NCBI GenBank assembly: GCA_950022295.1
Contig: OX465599.1
Coordinates: forward strand, 9,610,001 to 9,674,000
Direction of reading: 5' to 3'
DNA from: Bromus sterilis
Taxonomy: Eukaryota > Streptophyta > Magnoliopsida > Poales > Poaceae
DNA: 64,000 nt
The translations under genes were made by a program, and so were the position numbers. Below the pieces are notes generated by a model, which worked only from the letters and a program-made list of their open reading frames with translations, ran no database searches and had not been told where the DNA came from. Below, one piece after another: positions 47,020-57,793 of the stretch. The stretch's first letter is position 1. Every line of letters starts with the position of its first letter.

Positions 47020-47632
47020 TGCTTTTCGGCGGCTCATGGCGATCGGTTTGCTGGCGATCGGAGACAAATTAGTAAAAGGAATCTGGGCATGTCATGGAAG
47101 TCGTGGAATTTGGTGGGTTGCAGGCGATACGTACTAGTACTTGCATAGGATTGTAGGCAAAGGGTCCCGGGTACATACGATACAACATTAACCTACGGGA
47201 GCCCTCTCTGTCCGACAGCAATGCTTGTGCGGACGCAGCGTTCACCCGTCGCATCATTGTGGTTAGATTTCGTAAGTTGGCTAGTTGACATGCATGATAC
47301 TTTCGTTACGGAAGGTTTTAGCTTGAAAGAGTACTAAGTATTAACGTAAGTTTTGTGATAATTACCGTTAAATCTATATATAAAGAATTGTGTTTGTACA
47401 ACATTACACATAATATCATGGAGATCTTTACTTTTATGTTATTTATGTCTTCTTTCCCTTTACAAAGTATGGACATGGACCTGTTCAAAACATTGATAAA
47501 ATGCATAGTCCCACGACAACATGCGCGGTTTATCTTCTAGGTAGAGAAGATTTGCAATCACGACTCACACCATGAAATCTCCTTTGCATGCATACATTCA
47601 TGCATGCATGTTTCTAGTAGTTTTGAAGACGG
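47020..47632. other. Intergenic, no gene seen
   Basis: Between P4 and P5. Only short open frames and GCATGCATACATTCATGCATGCATG-like alternating sequence near 47586-47610. Confidence 0.5.
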
Positions 47633-48457
47633 TTACTCGCGTTGTTTAATTCTAAACTCAATGCTCCGCACAATGAGACCACGCTTTACAGAGTGACTTT
47701 TCGTCTCTGTCAGTGTGACCCGCACCTCCTCATCATCGCCATGCTCGTTATAGAACCGCCGGGTTGATGTCCTCCCTTGGACATCGATAGACACCTCCTG
47801 GAACGGGAAATCTAGCCCGGTGCTACCATCCACAGGCCATGCACGTACTGATGCGAGCGGGTCTCGGGTATAGTTCCATAATGTCCACCAGGTTGAACAC
47901 TATGTAAGCGGCATAGGTCGAGAGTTTGGAGAGAGCATTTTGGTTTGTATCGTGCCGCGGATTTCCAGCCAGCGGGCATGCAACATTTCAGCGGCTTCTA
48001 TGCTCCTGCGGTAAACATGGTATATGTATAATGTTAACATGATGCAGAGGTGGATGGTCCTCCTTCTTTTCCATACAAAATGTATAATGCTAATATATAT
48101 TCCCTCCGTTCTGAATTACTTGATATGGTTTTAGTTTAAGTTTGAATTAAACTTGAACATGGAACATCGAACATATGCGCGTACCGTGAGTCCGTTCTGG
48201 AGGAGGCTGGGGTCGTCGGAGAGACACTGGAAGATCGCCTTTTTGGCCGGCGGCAACGTGGCCAGGGAGAGCTCCGTGGCTTCGTCCAACGGCGGGATGT
48301 CGCGGGCCAGGAAGCAGGACCAGACGGCGTCGGAGTCCGCGGCGGAGCGGAAGGCACGGGAGACGGCGGCTGCGCGGCAGGCGTCCGGCGGCGACGTGAG
48401 CGAGATGATGGCCGCGAGGAGCTCCTCCGGCAGGCGCTCGATCTCGCATGCCGCCAT
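47633..48457 (-). pseudogene. P5: F-box/PP2 pseudogene lacking exon 2
   Basis: Exon 1 (48185-48457, MAACEIERLPEELLAAIIS..., 91 codons with GT donor) is intact. The next recognisable coding is exon 3 (47633-48005): SIEAAEMLHARWLEIRGTI, then a frameshift at SPNS where TYAAY is expected. It then shows decayed VFNLVD and GLDFPFQEVSIDVQGR, and ends GLIVRSIEFRIK. Exon 2 is missing from the 180 bp between them. Part of the PP2 core (WME.E.GEF) is also deleted. A half Stowaway-like end (TTCCCTCCGTTCTGAATTAC) lies at about 48102. Confidence 0.82.
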
Positions 48458-48769
48458 GAATAACGCGTCGGTCGCTCGATCCTAATCTCACGATTGGTGA
48501 TCAGACCGCGTGGGATATCATATGTATGCTCTGTGTAGGAGTACATGCGCAAGCAACGGGACCGAGCCCGATACTTCTTCGTTTTTATTTACCGAGAAAA
48601 ACATGTTTTGTTAACACAGCTACTCCAGATAGCTGCAGGGCTAGAAGATTGTCCCACCTAGAAGCAATCGGTTGCAGGCTTGCAGCCAAGTTGCTCCGCT
48701 GCACTTTATGTGTGTGTGTGTGTGTGTCATAATCATGATTAAATTTAGCTAACTTAGTCATTTGGGTTT
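48458..48769. other. Intergenic, with (GT)n microsatellite
   Basis: P5 upstream DNA; (GT)n at about 48708-48727. 48761-48769 is the left TSD copy of the MULE. No gene seen. Confidence 0.6.
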
Positions 48770-48873
48770 GAGTTAATTACTGTTTTGATACATAAACTTG
48801 CAGCGCGGGAACAATTTCATACATAATCTTGCAAAATGCTCCAACTGAGTCATTAATCTTGTTTATCGGGAAC
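48770..48873 (+). repeat. MULE left terminal inverted repeat
   Basis: GAGTTAATTACTGTTTTGAT at the outer edge. In Mutator elements the TIR holds the transposase binding site and the promoter. Confidence 0.92.
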
Positions 48874-49090
48874 AAACAGGTACAATTTAGTCCGAAAGTT
48901 GCCACGTCGGCTCAGGGACACGTGCTGGTGTTGTTCCGGATAATTTTTAGAAAGATGGGGGTGAATCTGCAAAAAGTATCGGCATTAAAATCACAACTGA
49001 CCGCAATCTCCTTGACATTTTCGCCTGGTAGTTTCCTTCGTTTCCAACTCGCCGACGCCCTGAACTGGTTCTTCTCTGCCGCGGCGATGG

Positions 49091-52000
49091 ATGGAGCCAC
49101 GGCCGCGTGGCATTGGCGAGTTCCCGCCGGACTACGGTAAGGAAGGATCATCTCCCGTGTTTCAGCCCGTCAACCTCCTTTCTCATGGACCCCCTCTACG
49201 TTTTGGTAGACAAGTTCTGTTGGCAATCTGTGGGTGCTTGATCGGTGCAATATTCATCCTCATATGGATCTTTTGGGTGCTAGTACTTCATAATGTGTGA
49301 ACGGAAGTGTTTTTTGTGATTTGATCACAGATATGGTCCGCTGTTTTACTCTGGTTTGTGTTAACTGAATTTTTTGGATAACTGAATCTAGTGTCAGGTT
49401 AGTGTTTGAAGTTTAGAGTTTCAGCATGGCTTGTATTTCTGCAGAATTTAGGATTTGGTACTGCTGGTACTAATTTTAGTACTTAGAAACTATAGATAAT
49501 AATTTACAGTAGTTGTTCGTATTAGTTTCAGGAGAAATTTCAGATTTGAATTTGTTGTTCATAAATTTTGCAGGTGAAAATTCAGACTTGTTTACAACAG
49601 TTTTTGAACATAATGCAATATTTTGTGGCCTGGATGAGAGAAGGTCATTGTGGGGAAGTAGTCAAGAGGAGTATGACTATTGTGATGCTAATACATGGTC
49701 AAGGGAAGTGATTAATTCAGTGTTGGGACATCTGGGATATGACACAAACAGTCCAGAGCTGCAAGTTTATTGGTGTTTACCTAGGAAGGATTTTTTGGAT
49801 GGTATGGTCTGTTTAGACAATGATGAGGCAATAGCAGCAATGGCAAAAGCAGGCAAACAACATCCATCTTTGCATGTTATTGTTGATGATAGGAATCATG
49901 TGAAAACTTCATGGGATGATGTCATATTAAGGGGTTGCCCTGAGCTCCCAAGGGTAATGACTCCAAGGAAAATGCATAGTGGGTTTCAGCCTCGAGAAGG
50001 AAGCAATTCAAGTTTTGTGCAGGATAATGAAGAGCAAGCAGTCCAAGATAATGAAGAGAAATTTGTGGAAGATGGTGAAGAGGAAAACCGAGAAGAAACA
50101 GAGGAGCAGGAGGTTGAAGACAGTGAGACCGATGATGATTTCTACGAGGAGGAGTTTGATGTTGCTGATGGGGACGATGACCTTTTTGAGGAGAATGTTG
50201 ACGTTAGTTTGAATGACCACAATGAGCCGAAGGAATACATTGACGAGGATGATCCAGTGGAAGATGACGATGATCTGAATTTGTCGAAGAAAGAGCTAGA
50301 AAGGTTGAAGTACTCTTTTAAGGTATTCAACTCAGAAGTGGACCTTGATAATCCAATTTTTAAAGTTGGTCAAGTTTTCGGCGAGATGAAAGAGTTGCGA
50401 GCTGCACTGGTTGCTTACAGTATTAGGAATAGAGTTAAAATCAACAAGGGTAGAAATGAGACATCAAGGTTGAATGCATATTGCTCAAAAGGTTGCCCAT
50501 GGATCATGAAAGCTTCTGAGGACAATAGGACAAGTGCATTGTCATTAAGAATTACAATGGGAACCACACTTGTAAGAAAAGTTGGGATCCCAAATGTTTG
50601 ACAGTAAAATTTCTTACCAACAGGTTTATTGATGAGTTCAGAGACAATAAGAAGATGGACTTGATCACATTTGGGAACAAAGTTCAACGAGAATTTAAGA
50701 TTAGACCACACAGAGTGAAATTAGGAAGGGCACGGAGAGCCGCATTGGATTTCATACATGGTGATGAAGCAGCTCAGTATCAGCAATTGTGGAATTATGG
50801 GACAGAGCTTCGGAGAAGTAACCCTGGTAGTACCTTCCTTGTTAGCACTACTGTTGTCAAAGAGAAGCCAGAAGATGAGCCAAAGGATCACTTGTCATCA
50901 TTGTATTGGTCATATGATGCTTGCAAGAGGGGCTTTTTAAATGGATGTCGACCTATCATTTTCATCGACGGATGCCACTTGAAAAGTAGGTATAAAGGGC
51001 AGCTACTGACAGCAGTCGCCATTGACCCTAATGATTGCATCTATCCGATTGCTATGGGAATGGTTGAAGTAGAATCAACATTGACTTGGGAGTGGTTTCT
51101 TACGACACTAAGAAATGATTTGAACATCGTGAATACTTCCCCATTCACCATAATGAGCGACAAACAAAAGGTGTGAATTTTTTTTTCCTCTTGTTATTCC
51201 TTCTAAACATATAAGTGCTGACATGTGTGCTTAATTTTCCTTAGGGCTTGATTAATGCTGTTGGAAAGGTGTTTCCAGATTCAGAACACAGATTCTGTGT
51301 TCGACACCTATATCAAAATTTTCATATGCTTTTCAAGGGAGAGACTTTAAAAAATGATCTGTGGGCAATTGCAAGATCGACTAATGTTACAAAGTACAAC
51401 CTGAATAAAGAAAAGCTGAGAGAGCACAGTCCTAGTGTGTATGCTTGGTTAGATGGTAAAGATCCTAAGCAGTGGGTAAAAGCATTCTTTAGTGAATTCC
51501 CCAAGTGTGATATCCTTCTAAACAATATGTCAGAACTCTACAATAGGTACAAAATAATTCTTTGTTATGTATTTATTTACATGAAAATACTATCCTTCTA
51601 TTGTTATGTACTGACATTGCATCTCATTGTTGTGCAGCTACATATTGGAAGCAAGAGACTTTCCTGTCATTTCTATGATGGAATGCATAAAAAGCAAAAT
51701 CACTGCTAGACATGAGGGGAAACAAAGGCAAGCAGTAAATAGTTGGACTGGTAGGATCTGTCCAAAGATCAGGAAAAAACTAGAGAAGGAAATTGAACTA
51801 TCTGCTAGTTGCTTTCCTAGTCATTCTGGACTTGGAGTATTTTCCGTGTTATCAGGAAGCAACACATACACAGTGGACATTGTGGCATTGAAATGTGATT
51901 GCAGAAGATGGCAATTGAGTGGCATACCTTGCAGTCATTCAATAGCATGCTTTAGGGAGGAGAGAATAGATCCAGAGGATATGGTGCATAAATGTTACAC

Positions 52001-53057
52001 AATAGAGACATATCTACAAGCATATGGACACAATGTGATGCCTATGAGGGACAGAGCTCATTGGGAGCATGTGGATGGCCCTTTTATTCATCCACCACTG
52101 TATAAGAAGAGGATGGGTAGACCACCAAAAAATAGAAAGAAAACACCGGAGGAAAAGCTAAAGAAGGATGGCAGCATAGCTCTGAACAAAAAAGGTGTTA
52201 CTATGCATTGCTCACTGTGTGGAAAAGCAGACCACAATAAAAAAGGCCATCAGAAGTTCATGGAGAGAGAACTGGAGAGGGAAGCTCAAGAGGAAGAAGA
52301 TGAAATAGAAGACTCTAACATTTTAAATGTAACAATATTAATTTGCTCCTGTGATTTGTTAACTAATTTGTACAATTAATTAATTTGCACCTGTGATTTA
52401 TTTTCAAGACATCAGAGCACATGAGATGGCAAGCAACATGGATCCTATGCAATTGCCACTTAGCATGGTTTTCACATTGAGAGAAGAGGTAATTACATGT
52501 TCATTTGATGCATATAAGTTTTTCCTTCTTATGGTTGTATTTCAGTGCTGACTGTTGCTTGTAAAATATTCTTGAAGGAGAGAGTGCATGTCAGCAATGT
52601 CAGACCCCTTGGTCCATTGCCAGATATTGCAACATTTGTAGAAGATGCAAGGGACTCCATTCCTGAGAGAAGGACAACTACTACTGCTACCATTAGGGGG
52701 AGGATAAGGGGGAAAGGGAAAGCAAGGGCAGTTGATGAAGCAGAAACAAGTGCTGCAGGCAGAAGCAGAACCAAAAGGGTTAGAAGAGGGTCAAATTGTG
52801 CTGGAACAGGGCCAACCATTGCTACAAGAGGAAGAGCAACAAATTCTACAAGAGGGGTTGCTGCAAGAGGAAGAGCAACAAGTGATACAAGAGGAAGAGC
52901 AACAAGTGCTGGAAGAGGGAGGCGTTTGTCTCATCTACTCTTTGGAGAAAATGTACTGAGAGATGTTCCAAACCTTAATGCTGATTTTATTCCAGAAAAG
53001 AACGGCCCAGAGGAAATGAATATCACCCAGAATGCACCTACTGATCATGTGGAGTAG
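49091..53057 (+). pseudogene. MULE transposase (mudrA-like), one frameshift
   Basis: Inferred exon 1 is 49091-49136 (ATG, ends ...GACTACG|GTAAGG). Exon 2 (49574-51170) has an N-terminal region, an acidic stretch, then the MuDR DNA-binding domain (VGQVFGEMKELRAALVAYSI...CSKGCPWIMKAS). At about 50539 one base is missing; the frame moves and continues NYNGNHTC. The MULE transposase core follows: FIDGCHLKSRYKGQLLTAVA, MSDKQKGLINAV across the exon 2/3 junction, HRFCVRHLYQNF (exon 3, 51245-51546). Exon 4 (51638-about 52328) has the SWIM zinc finger CDCRRWQLSGIPCSHSIAC and a CxxC..H..H end. Later exons encode an RGRAT-repeat basic tail ending at 53057; their splice phases could not be reconciled. 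Confidence 0.85.
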
Positions 53058-53528
53058 TTTATTTAGCTTTCAGCTATGATTTAGTTCATATCAGAATTTT
53101 AAGTCCTTTTCATCTAAAGTTGGAACTATTGTCCTATGTGAACTTTCTGTCAGATTTGCTACTCCCTTTTGCTGTTATAACTTATGATCAGTACAATGTC
53201 AGGTTTCAGTTAAATTCTGCTATATATTGTTGTTTTCGGTCTGCATTTTTCTTCTCAAAATTGTATGATCAACACTGCTAATAGTAGCAGCTATTAGTCT
53301 GCATTTTCTTTTCAAAACTGCTATAAGTCAGCACTTGCTACCACAAGATTTTGCAGTACACCATGTGAAATTCAAAATCTGCAGTACACCATGTGAAATT
53401 CAAAATCTGCAGGACACCATAATATATTCAAAATCTGCAGTACCTGGAGTGGGTTTTTGGGATTCGGGGAAGGATAGGAGCATGGGGAAGAACAGAGAAG
53501 AGGGGGAGGAGGGGGAAGGGGGTGTTAC

Positions 53529-53638
53529 CTTCTTGCAGGTCAACGGGGAGGCGAGGTAGTAGATGCAGTCGGTGCCCCGGCGGCGCCGCACCTCCTCCTC
53601 GTCGGTCGGCGGCAGGGGGCGGCGGCAGCGGAATCCAT
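53529..53638 (-). pseudogene. Captured CCCH zinc-finger gene fragment in the MULE
   Basis: On the minus strand, an ATG at 53638 (MDSAAAAP) is followed, after an apparent one-base shift, by DEEEVRRRRGTDCIYYLASP then LTCKK. The chain ends exactly at a GT splice donor (AAGAAG|GTAACA at 53529). The motif (T)DC(I/V)Y(F/Y)LASPLTCKK is the start of the first CCCH finger of a plant zinc-finger protein family. The rest of the finger (CEYRH) would lie in the next exon and is absent. It is therefore a transduplicated first exon, as in Pack-MULEs, lying antisense to the transposase. Confidence 0.7.
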
Positions 53639-53801
53639 CGTCGCAGGCGAGGGCGAGCAGGCGAGGCGAGAGGGCTGCAGTAGATGGGAAGCCCACGGGG
53701 AAGAAAACAGGAGAGGGGGAAACAAAGCAGGGGGTTAGTGTAAAAAAGGCAGCATATGTGTCATCCTGTGTGGCTAATCCAGATGCTAATTGCATATTAA
53801 T

Positions 53802-53905
53802 GAACCCGCTAAACAAGTTTAGTGACCCAATTGGAGAATTTTGCAAGATTATGTATGAAACTGTTCCCGCGCTGCAAGTTTATGTATCAAAACAGTAATT
53901 AACTC
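53802..53905 (-). repeat. MULE right terminal inverted repeat
   Basis: Reverse complement of the left TIR with about ten differences over about 104 bp; ends CAGTAATTAACTC at 53905. Confidence 0.92.
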
Positions 53906-53914
53906 TTTGGGTTT

Positions 53915-54732
53915 TTTGCAAAAGCTTTACAAAGATTTCGTAGGTTTTAAGAAAAGTTTTAAATGTGATAGTTTTTTCGTGACCTAGCTCCAACTGTGGT
54001 AGTTTTTTTTGCTATTTACTCGGACGGCGTCCACAATGACTGCATCCGTCGAAAGCCATGTCGATTGCTCGACGGAGTGGGGCTACGAAGCGGCCGAGGT
54101 GGAATGGAATGCGGCAGCGGGGACATGATGGAATGCAAGACGAAAACCCTAAATGCCCCACCGCACCGTAAATCTCGAGAACGGGAGAGATTTTGCGGGT
54201 CGTTTGCATATATTTTTACGAACCGGTTGGGATTTGGCGGATTTGTTCAGGCAGAAAACACCCAGGTACGCCAAAAAGTCCCTATATTATCAGGTCGGCG
54301 GCGCGATAGCGCATATGCTAGAGTTGTTCTTAGCCAAAAATTATTGTTCAGCCCATTTATCAAACCAAAATAGAATTTTATGCCTCAAATCAAGATTAGT
54401 GTTTTCATCAACTGATTTGAACACATTCAAGTAATTGACGTTGTGTTTTTCTAGAAAGAAAATGTATGTTGACCATCATCGACTCTGAATCCTACAAGTC
54501 CATCAATGTTTTCTTTGAACGATCACGGGGGGTGAGAGATTCTCCACGTGAATGTATTGCACCAGCCAAACATCCGTGCACAAGGCCTCAATTATATCAT
54601 GTGAGAGATGGCGGTCTAGAATTTAGATACAGAAACCAAGCGCTAGCGGCATTTCTATCACCAGTATTCTTAATTCTAATCAGCCAGAGAGATAACTCAT
54701 CGACAATGTTCCTAACTGTGAGCCCATCAATG
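53915..54732. other. Intergenic, possible decayed DNA-transposon sequence
   Basis: A 125-codon plus-strand frame (53996-54373) has no domain. CGCATATGCTAGAGTTGTTCTTA near 54310-54332 resembles ends of old grass class II elements, but no partner terminus was found. Confidence 0.35.
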
Positions 54733-56281
54733 TCATTTCTTAGTTCTAAACTCGATGCCCCACACAATAAGACCACTCTTGAACTCTCCTCCTTTTGTCT
54801 CTGTTAGGCTGACAGACACATTGTCGTTGCAATCTTCCCCATTATAGAACTCGCCCAACTCGGCCTCCATCCAGCCATCAGCCCTTTTCCGAGGGAGCAC
54901 AACGTCATTTGTGAGATGAGGTGCAGGTTTAATCAAATGACTCCACCAAACTGACTTCAAGTTATGTTTGTGAGGCACCCCGTCGTCCCCATCCTCCATG
55001 TAGGCTTGAAGGCAAACTTGCCGTGTTGAGTCGTTGCCTCCAACGCTGATCGTTGCCTCTTGAAAGGGGGAATCCAGATCGGTGAACCTCTCGGCTAGCT
55101 TGAACACCATGTAAACACCATACGTGGAGTTTTGACAGAGCATTCTGGTATGAATTTTGCCGCGGATTTCCAACCACCAAATCCCAACGAGTTTAGCTGC
55201 GTTGGAGAAGCTGTCACATATGTGAGGATACGATTAGTACACCCTTATAAACAGTAAATTTGAAAAAATAGAAAATAAAATTTAAAGAATCTGAAAATTT
55301 TGTGACATGCAATATGGTCAAACAATAAAGATGATTGCAAATTTTCATCGAGAAATATCATGGAATGAAATCAACACATGAGCTAAAAGACTTTTAGCAG
55401 TAAAAAGTGCTTAAAAATTTTCCAGGTGAAATCTTTTTCTTGTGTAGATCTCCTTGAATGTTTTTTCTGCATAGAATATTGCAAGCACCCACAAAATATT
55501 GCAAGCTCTCTCAGGTGTGTAGGGACACCTGAGAGCTAAAACCCCGGGACAGATCGCTCAACACCATCCAATCAAAGATGATATTACCTCCGACCCATAT
55601 TAATGTACTCAACTTTGTCTAGATTCGTATGTATCTAGTTAAGTATTTAAACTAGATGCATGTGTATCTAGACAAACTTAAGTACATTAATATGGATCGG
55701 AAGGAGTAACTAAATTTATTGGCACTGAATAATTAAATACCCATTGAAACGACTCGAACCTCTTGTTTCGTCGGATCACATCAGAATCGAGTTTGATCCA
55801 CACCCAATGACGTCGGTTCTCGCCCCATGAAATATGAAGCCCCCTCGCCGAAAGCATGTAGCACTTGGCGCCCGTAGCCTTATCCAGCCGCATGCTCTGC
55901 GCGCACCCAAGGACGCCGGTTGATTGATCTTGATCCATTAGCCGATTTTGATCAAAAAAGAAAGAAAGAAAGAAGCTAGACCTAAACTGCCTGGGATCTG
56001 TACGTACGTACCACGAGCTTGCATGGGAGGAGCGCCGGCTGGTCGGAGAGACGTCGGAACAACCCCTTCTTGGATGGCGGCGGGTGGCGGAGCGCACCTT
56101 CAGCGAGCCGCGGGATGTCGCGGGGTAGGAAGTTGGACCAGACGGCGTCCGAGTCCGCGGCGGCAAGGAAGGCCCGGGAGACGGCGGCACAGCGCCCGGC
56201 GTCCGGCGGCGACGTGAGGGAGATGATCGACGCGAGGAGCTCCTCCGGCAGGCGCAAGATCTTGGCGCCGGCTTTCTGCAT
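54733..56281 (-). CDS. P6: F-box/PP2 protein, 294 residues
   Basis: Exons 56012-56281, 55760-55896 and 54733-55210, with GT-AG borders and a continuous frame. The F-box is LRLPEELLASIISLTSPPDAGR...DSDAVWSNFLP. PP2 motifs are SMRLDKATGAKCYMLSARGL, HISWGENRRHWVWIKL, WWLEIRGKIHTRML, YMVFKLA, RADGWMEAELGEFYNGED and GLIVWGIEFR. The start MQKAGAKILRLPEEL differs from the MExxACEI of the others but is the only in-frame ATG before the F-box. Closest to P4. Intron 2 holds a small Stowaway MITE. Predicted SCF substrate adaptor; ligand unknown. Confidence 0.9.
55587..55706. mobile_element. Stowaway MITE, 120 bp, in P6 intron 2
   Basis: Near-perfect palindrome: CCTCCGACCCATATTAATGT... and ...ACATTAATATGGATCGGAAGGAG, flanked by TA on both sides (55585-55586, 55707-55708). 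It can form a hairpin over its whole length. Confidence 0.88.
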
Positions 56282-57051
56282 GATGTACTCCCTCTTTCTC
56301 TTGTAGCTACGCGTTGTCTGTAGTGATTTAGATCGAACGAGACGGGATGTTGCGGGGCTTGGACTTTTTATTCCAGAGAAGGGAGGCGGGCGGTAGGAGG
56401 AGATGTAATTACTAATTAGCCATTATCACTTGGTAATATAAAGGGAAAGGAAAGTTATTTTCTAAAAAATGCAAAATCTATTTCTCTACCACGCACTCCC
56501 CCTATCCATAGAGTGCTCAAGTGCGCGACCGTTCAACATTTGGCATAGTTTTAAATAGCGCGCTAAACTTTTTAATTGTTTTTATACATTCAAAAGCGGT
56601 GCTGAAAAAGTATCACTTTGCAATCTCAATTATATAGGGTATATGAAAAGATTCTTACATCACATATGGGTTTCATAATCCAGTGTATAAATAGTTTCAG
56701 TTGTTGCTTCCTTCTTTTCCTGTTCGCCCGCGGTGGAATTATTTTATCAACATTGCAAGTACTTAGAACACTTGAGCATCTCTAATGCAAGAAAGAAAAT
56801 CTGTTTTCCATTTTTCACCTATTTTTTTTCAAATTTACTGTTCATCCTAGGTGCAGATGAACTCAAGCTCGAATACATTGTCCTCATATCATGTTTCTAT
56901 TTGTTATGTATTTTTTTCAGTGCCATACCATATATATTCTCGGTTGTGCTTGCTGCACCGGATGAGGGCATACATACTCCAGTTGGATGCCTTGTTGTGT
57001 TTTCTCGGAAAACTATTTACTTCAAAAAAATAATTATAAACTTAACAGATC
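56282..57051. other. Intergenic between P6 and tRNA-Val
   Basis: AT-rich from 56440; no gene recognised. The plus-strand 120-codon frame at 56733-57095 has hydrophobic stretches but runs into the tRNA and is not called. Confidence 0.5.
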
Positions 57052-57125
57052 GTCTGGGTGGTGTAGTTGGTTATCACGTTAGTCTCACACACTAAAGGTC
57101 CCCAGTTCGAACCTGGGCTCAGACA
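57052..57125 (+). tRNA. tRNA-Val (anticodon CAC)
   Basis: 74 nt cloverleaf: acceptor GTCTGGG/CTCAGAC with discriminator A, D-arm with TGTAGTTGGTTA (A box), anticodon arm TTAGT-CTCACAC-ACTAA, T arm CCCAG-TTCGAAC-CTGGG (B box). There is no intron. A T9-10 Pol III terminator starts about 57131. The stems pair fully, so it looks functional. It reads GUG codons by its CAC anticodon. Confidence 0.95.
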
Positions 57126-57793
57126 TCATTATTTTTTTTTTGCTGGCAAATAAAACTACTTTTTCATACATACGAACGAATGAGACTACTTTTTCGTACC
57201 ATTGTGTGTGTGTGCGCGCGCGCGCGTCTATTTACATATGAGACAAGATCGTTTAGTGTGTGATGCGATATGCTCAGACGGCAGAGATTGAGTGAGGCTT
57301 GGAGCTTGTCACAGGCCACGGCTGGCAGTCAGCTCTTGCTCCATGTTTTCGTCATGCATGTTTGCTTGATTAATCGGACTTGCCGACTGTTTGATTCATG
57401 CCACAGGAAACAACGCAAGCAGTTACACGATAGTCTGCTTGGAGAGGTTCAAATCCTCGCTGACGCTGAGAGGGTGAAACGAGCGATCCCTTGGACTTTT
57501 AGTTTTCTCTTCGTCAAAACCATGCACAGCAGGATGTATGTCATCCTCAACAGAAACAAGAGCCCAATCATCATGCACACACAAAAAATAAATAGCTGCT
57601 CAACTTGATCCAACATGAAAACATTCTGCATACAAACATGAGCGTAGAAACAGATCGCCGCCACGATGGCATTACTGTCACAAGCCTTGTTACAAGTACA
57701 ATCTCTTCCAGTCAAGCATTCCACCACCTACTTGCTACACGGCACACCAGAGAGCGAAACGGCCAAACAAAAAGCCTCGGCCATAAACTAGCA
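57126..57793. other. tRNA terminator, (GT)n(GC)n microsatellite and CCT6 3' flank
   Basis: TTTTTTTTTT at 57131 terminates the tRNA. (TG)n(CG)n lies at 57204-57227. The rest, up to the CCT6 stop codon, includes the inferred CCT6 3' UTR. A plus-strand 112-codon frame (57270-57608) has no domain. Confidence 0.5.

Larger units (their letters stand above)
48770..53905 (+). mobile_element. Mutator-like element (MULE), 5136 bp, with TIRs and 9 bp TSD
   Basis: Perfect TSD TTTGGGTTT at 48761-48769 and 53906-53914. Terminal inverted repeats of about 104 bp (48770-48873, 53802-53905) start GAGTTAATTACTG and share GATACATAAACTTGCAGCG with roughly ten differences. It contains a mudrA-type transposase on the plus strand and an antisense CCCH gene fragment near the 3' TIR. 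All ends are intact, so it could still be moved by transposase supplied from elsewhere. Confidence 0.95.

Noticed and set aside
48102..48140. Complete Stowaway MITE upstream of P5 exon 3
   Set aside because: Only one CTCCCTCCG-type end is visible; the partner end is missing.
49091..49300. 69-residue small membrane protein (one hydrophobic segment)
   Set aside because: Its first 46 bases end at a GTAAGG donor that joins in frame to the transposase exon at 49574. The hydrophobic part would be intron.
54733..56281. Treating P6 exon 2 as part of a longer plus-strand gene
   Set aside because: Splice borders and PP2 motifs fit only the minus strand.
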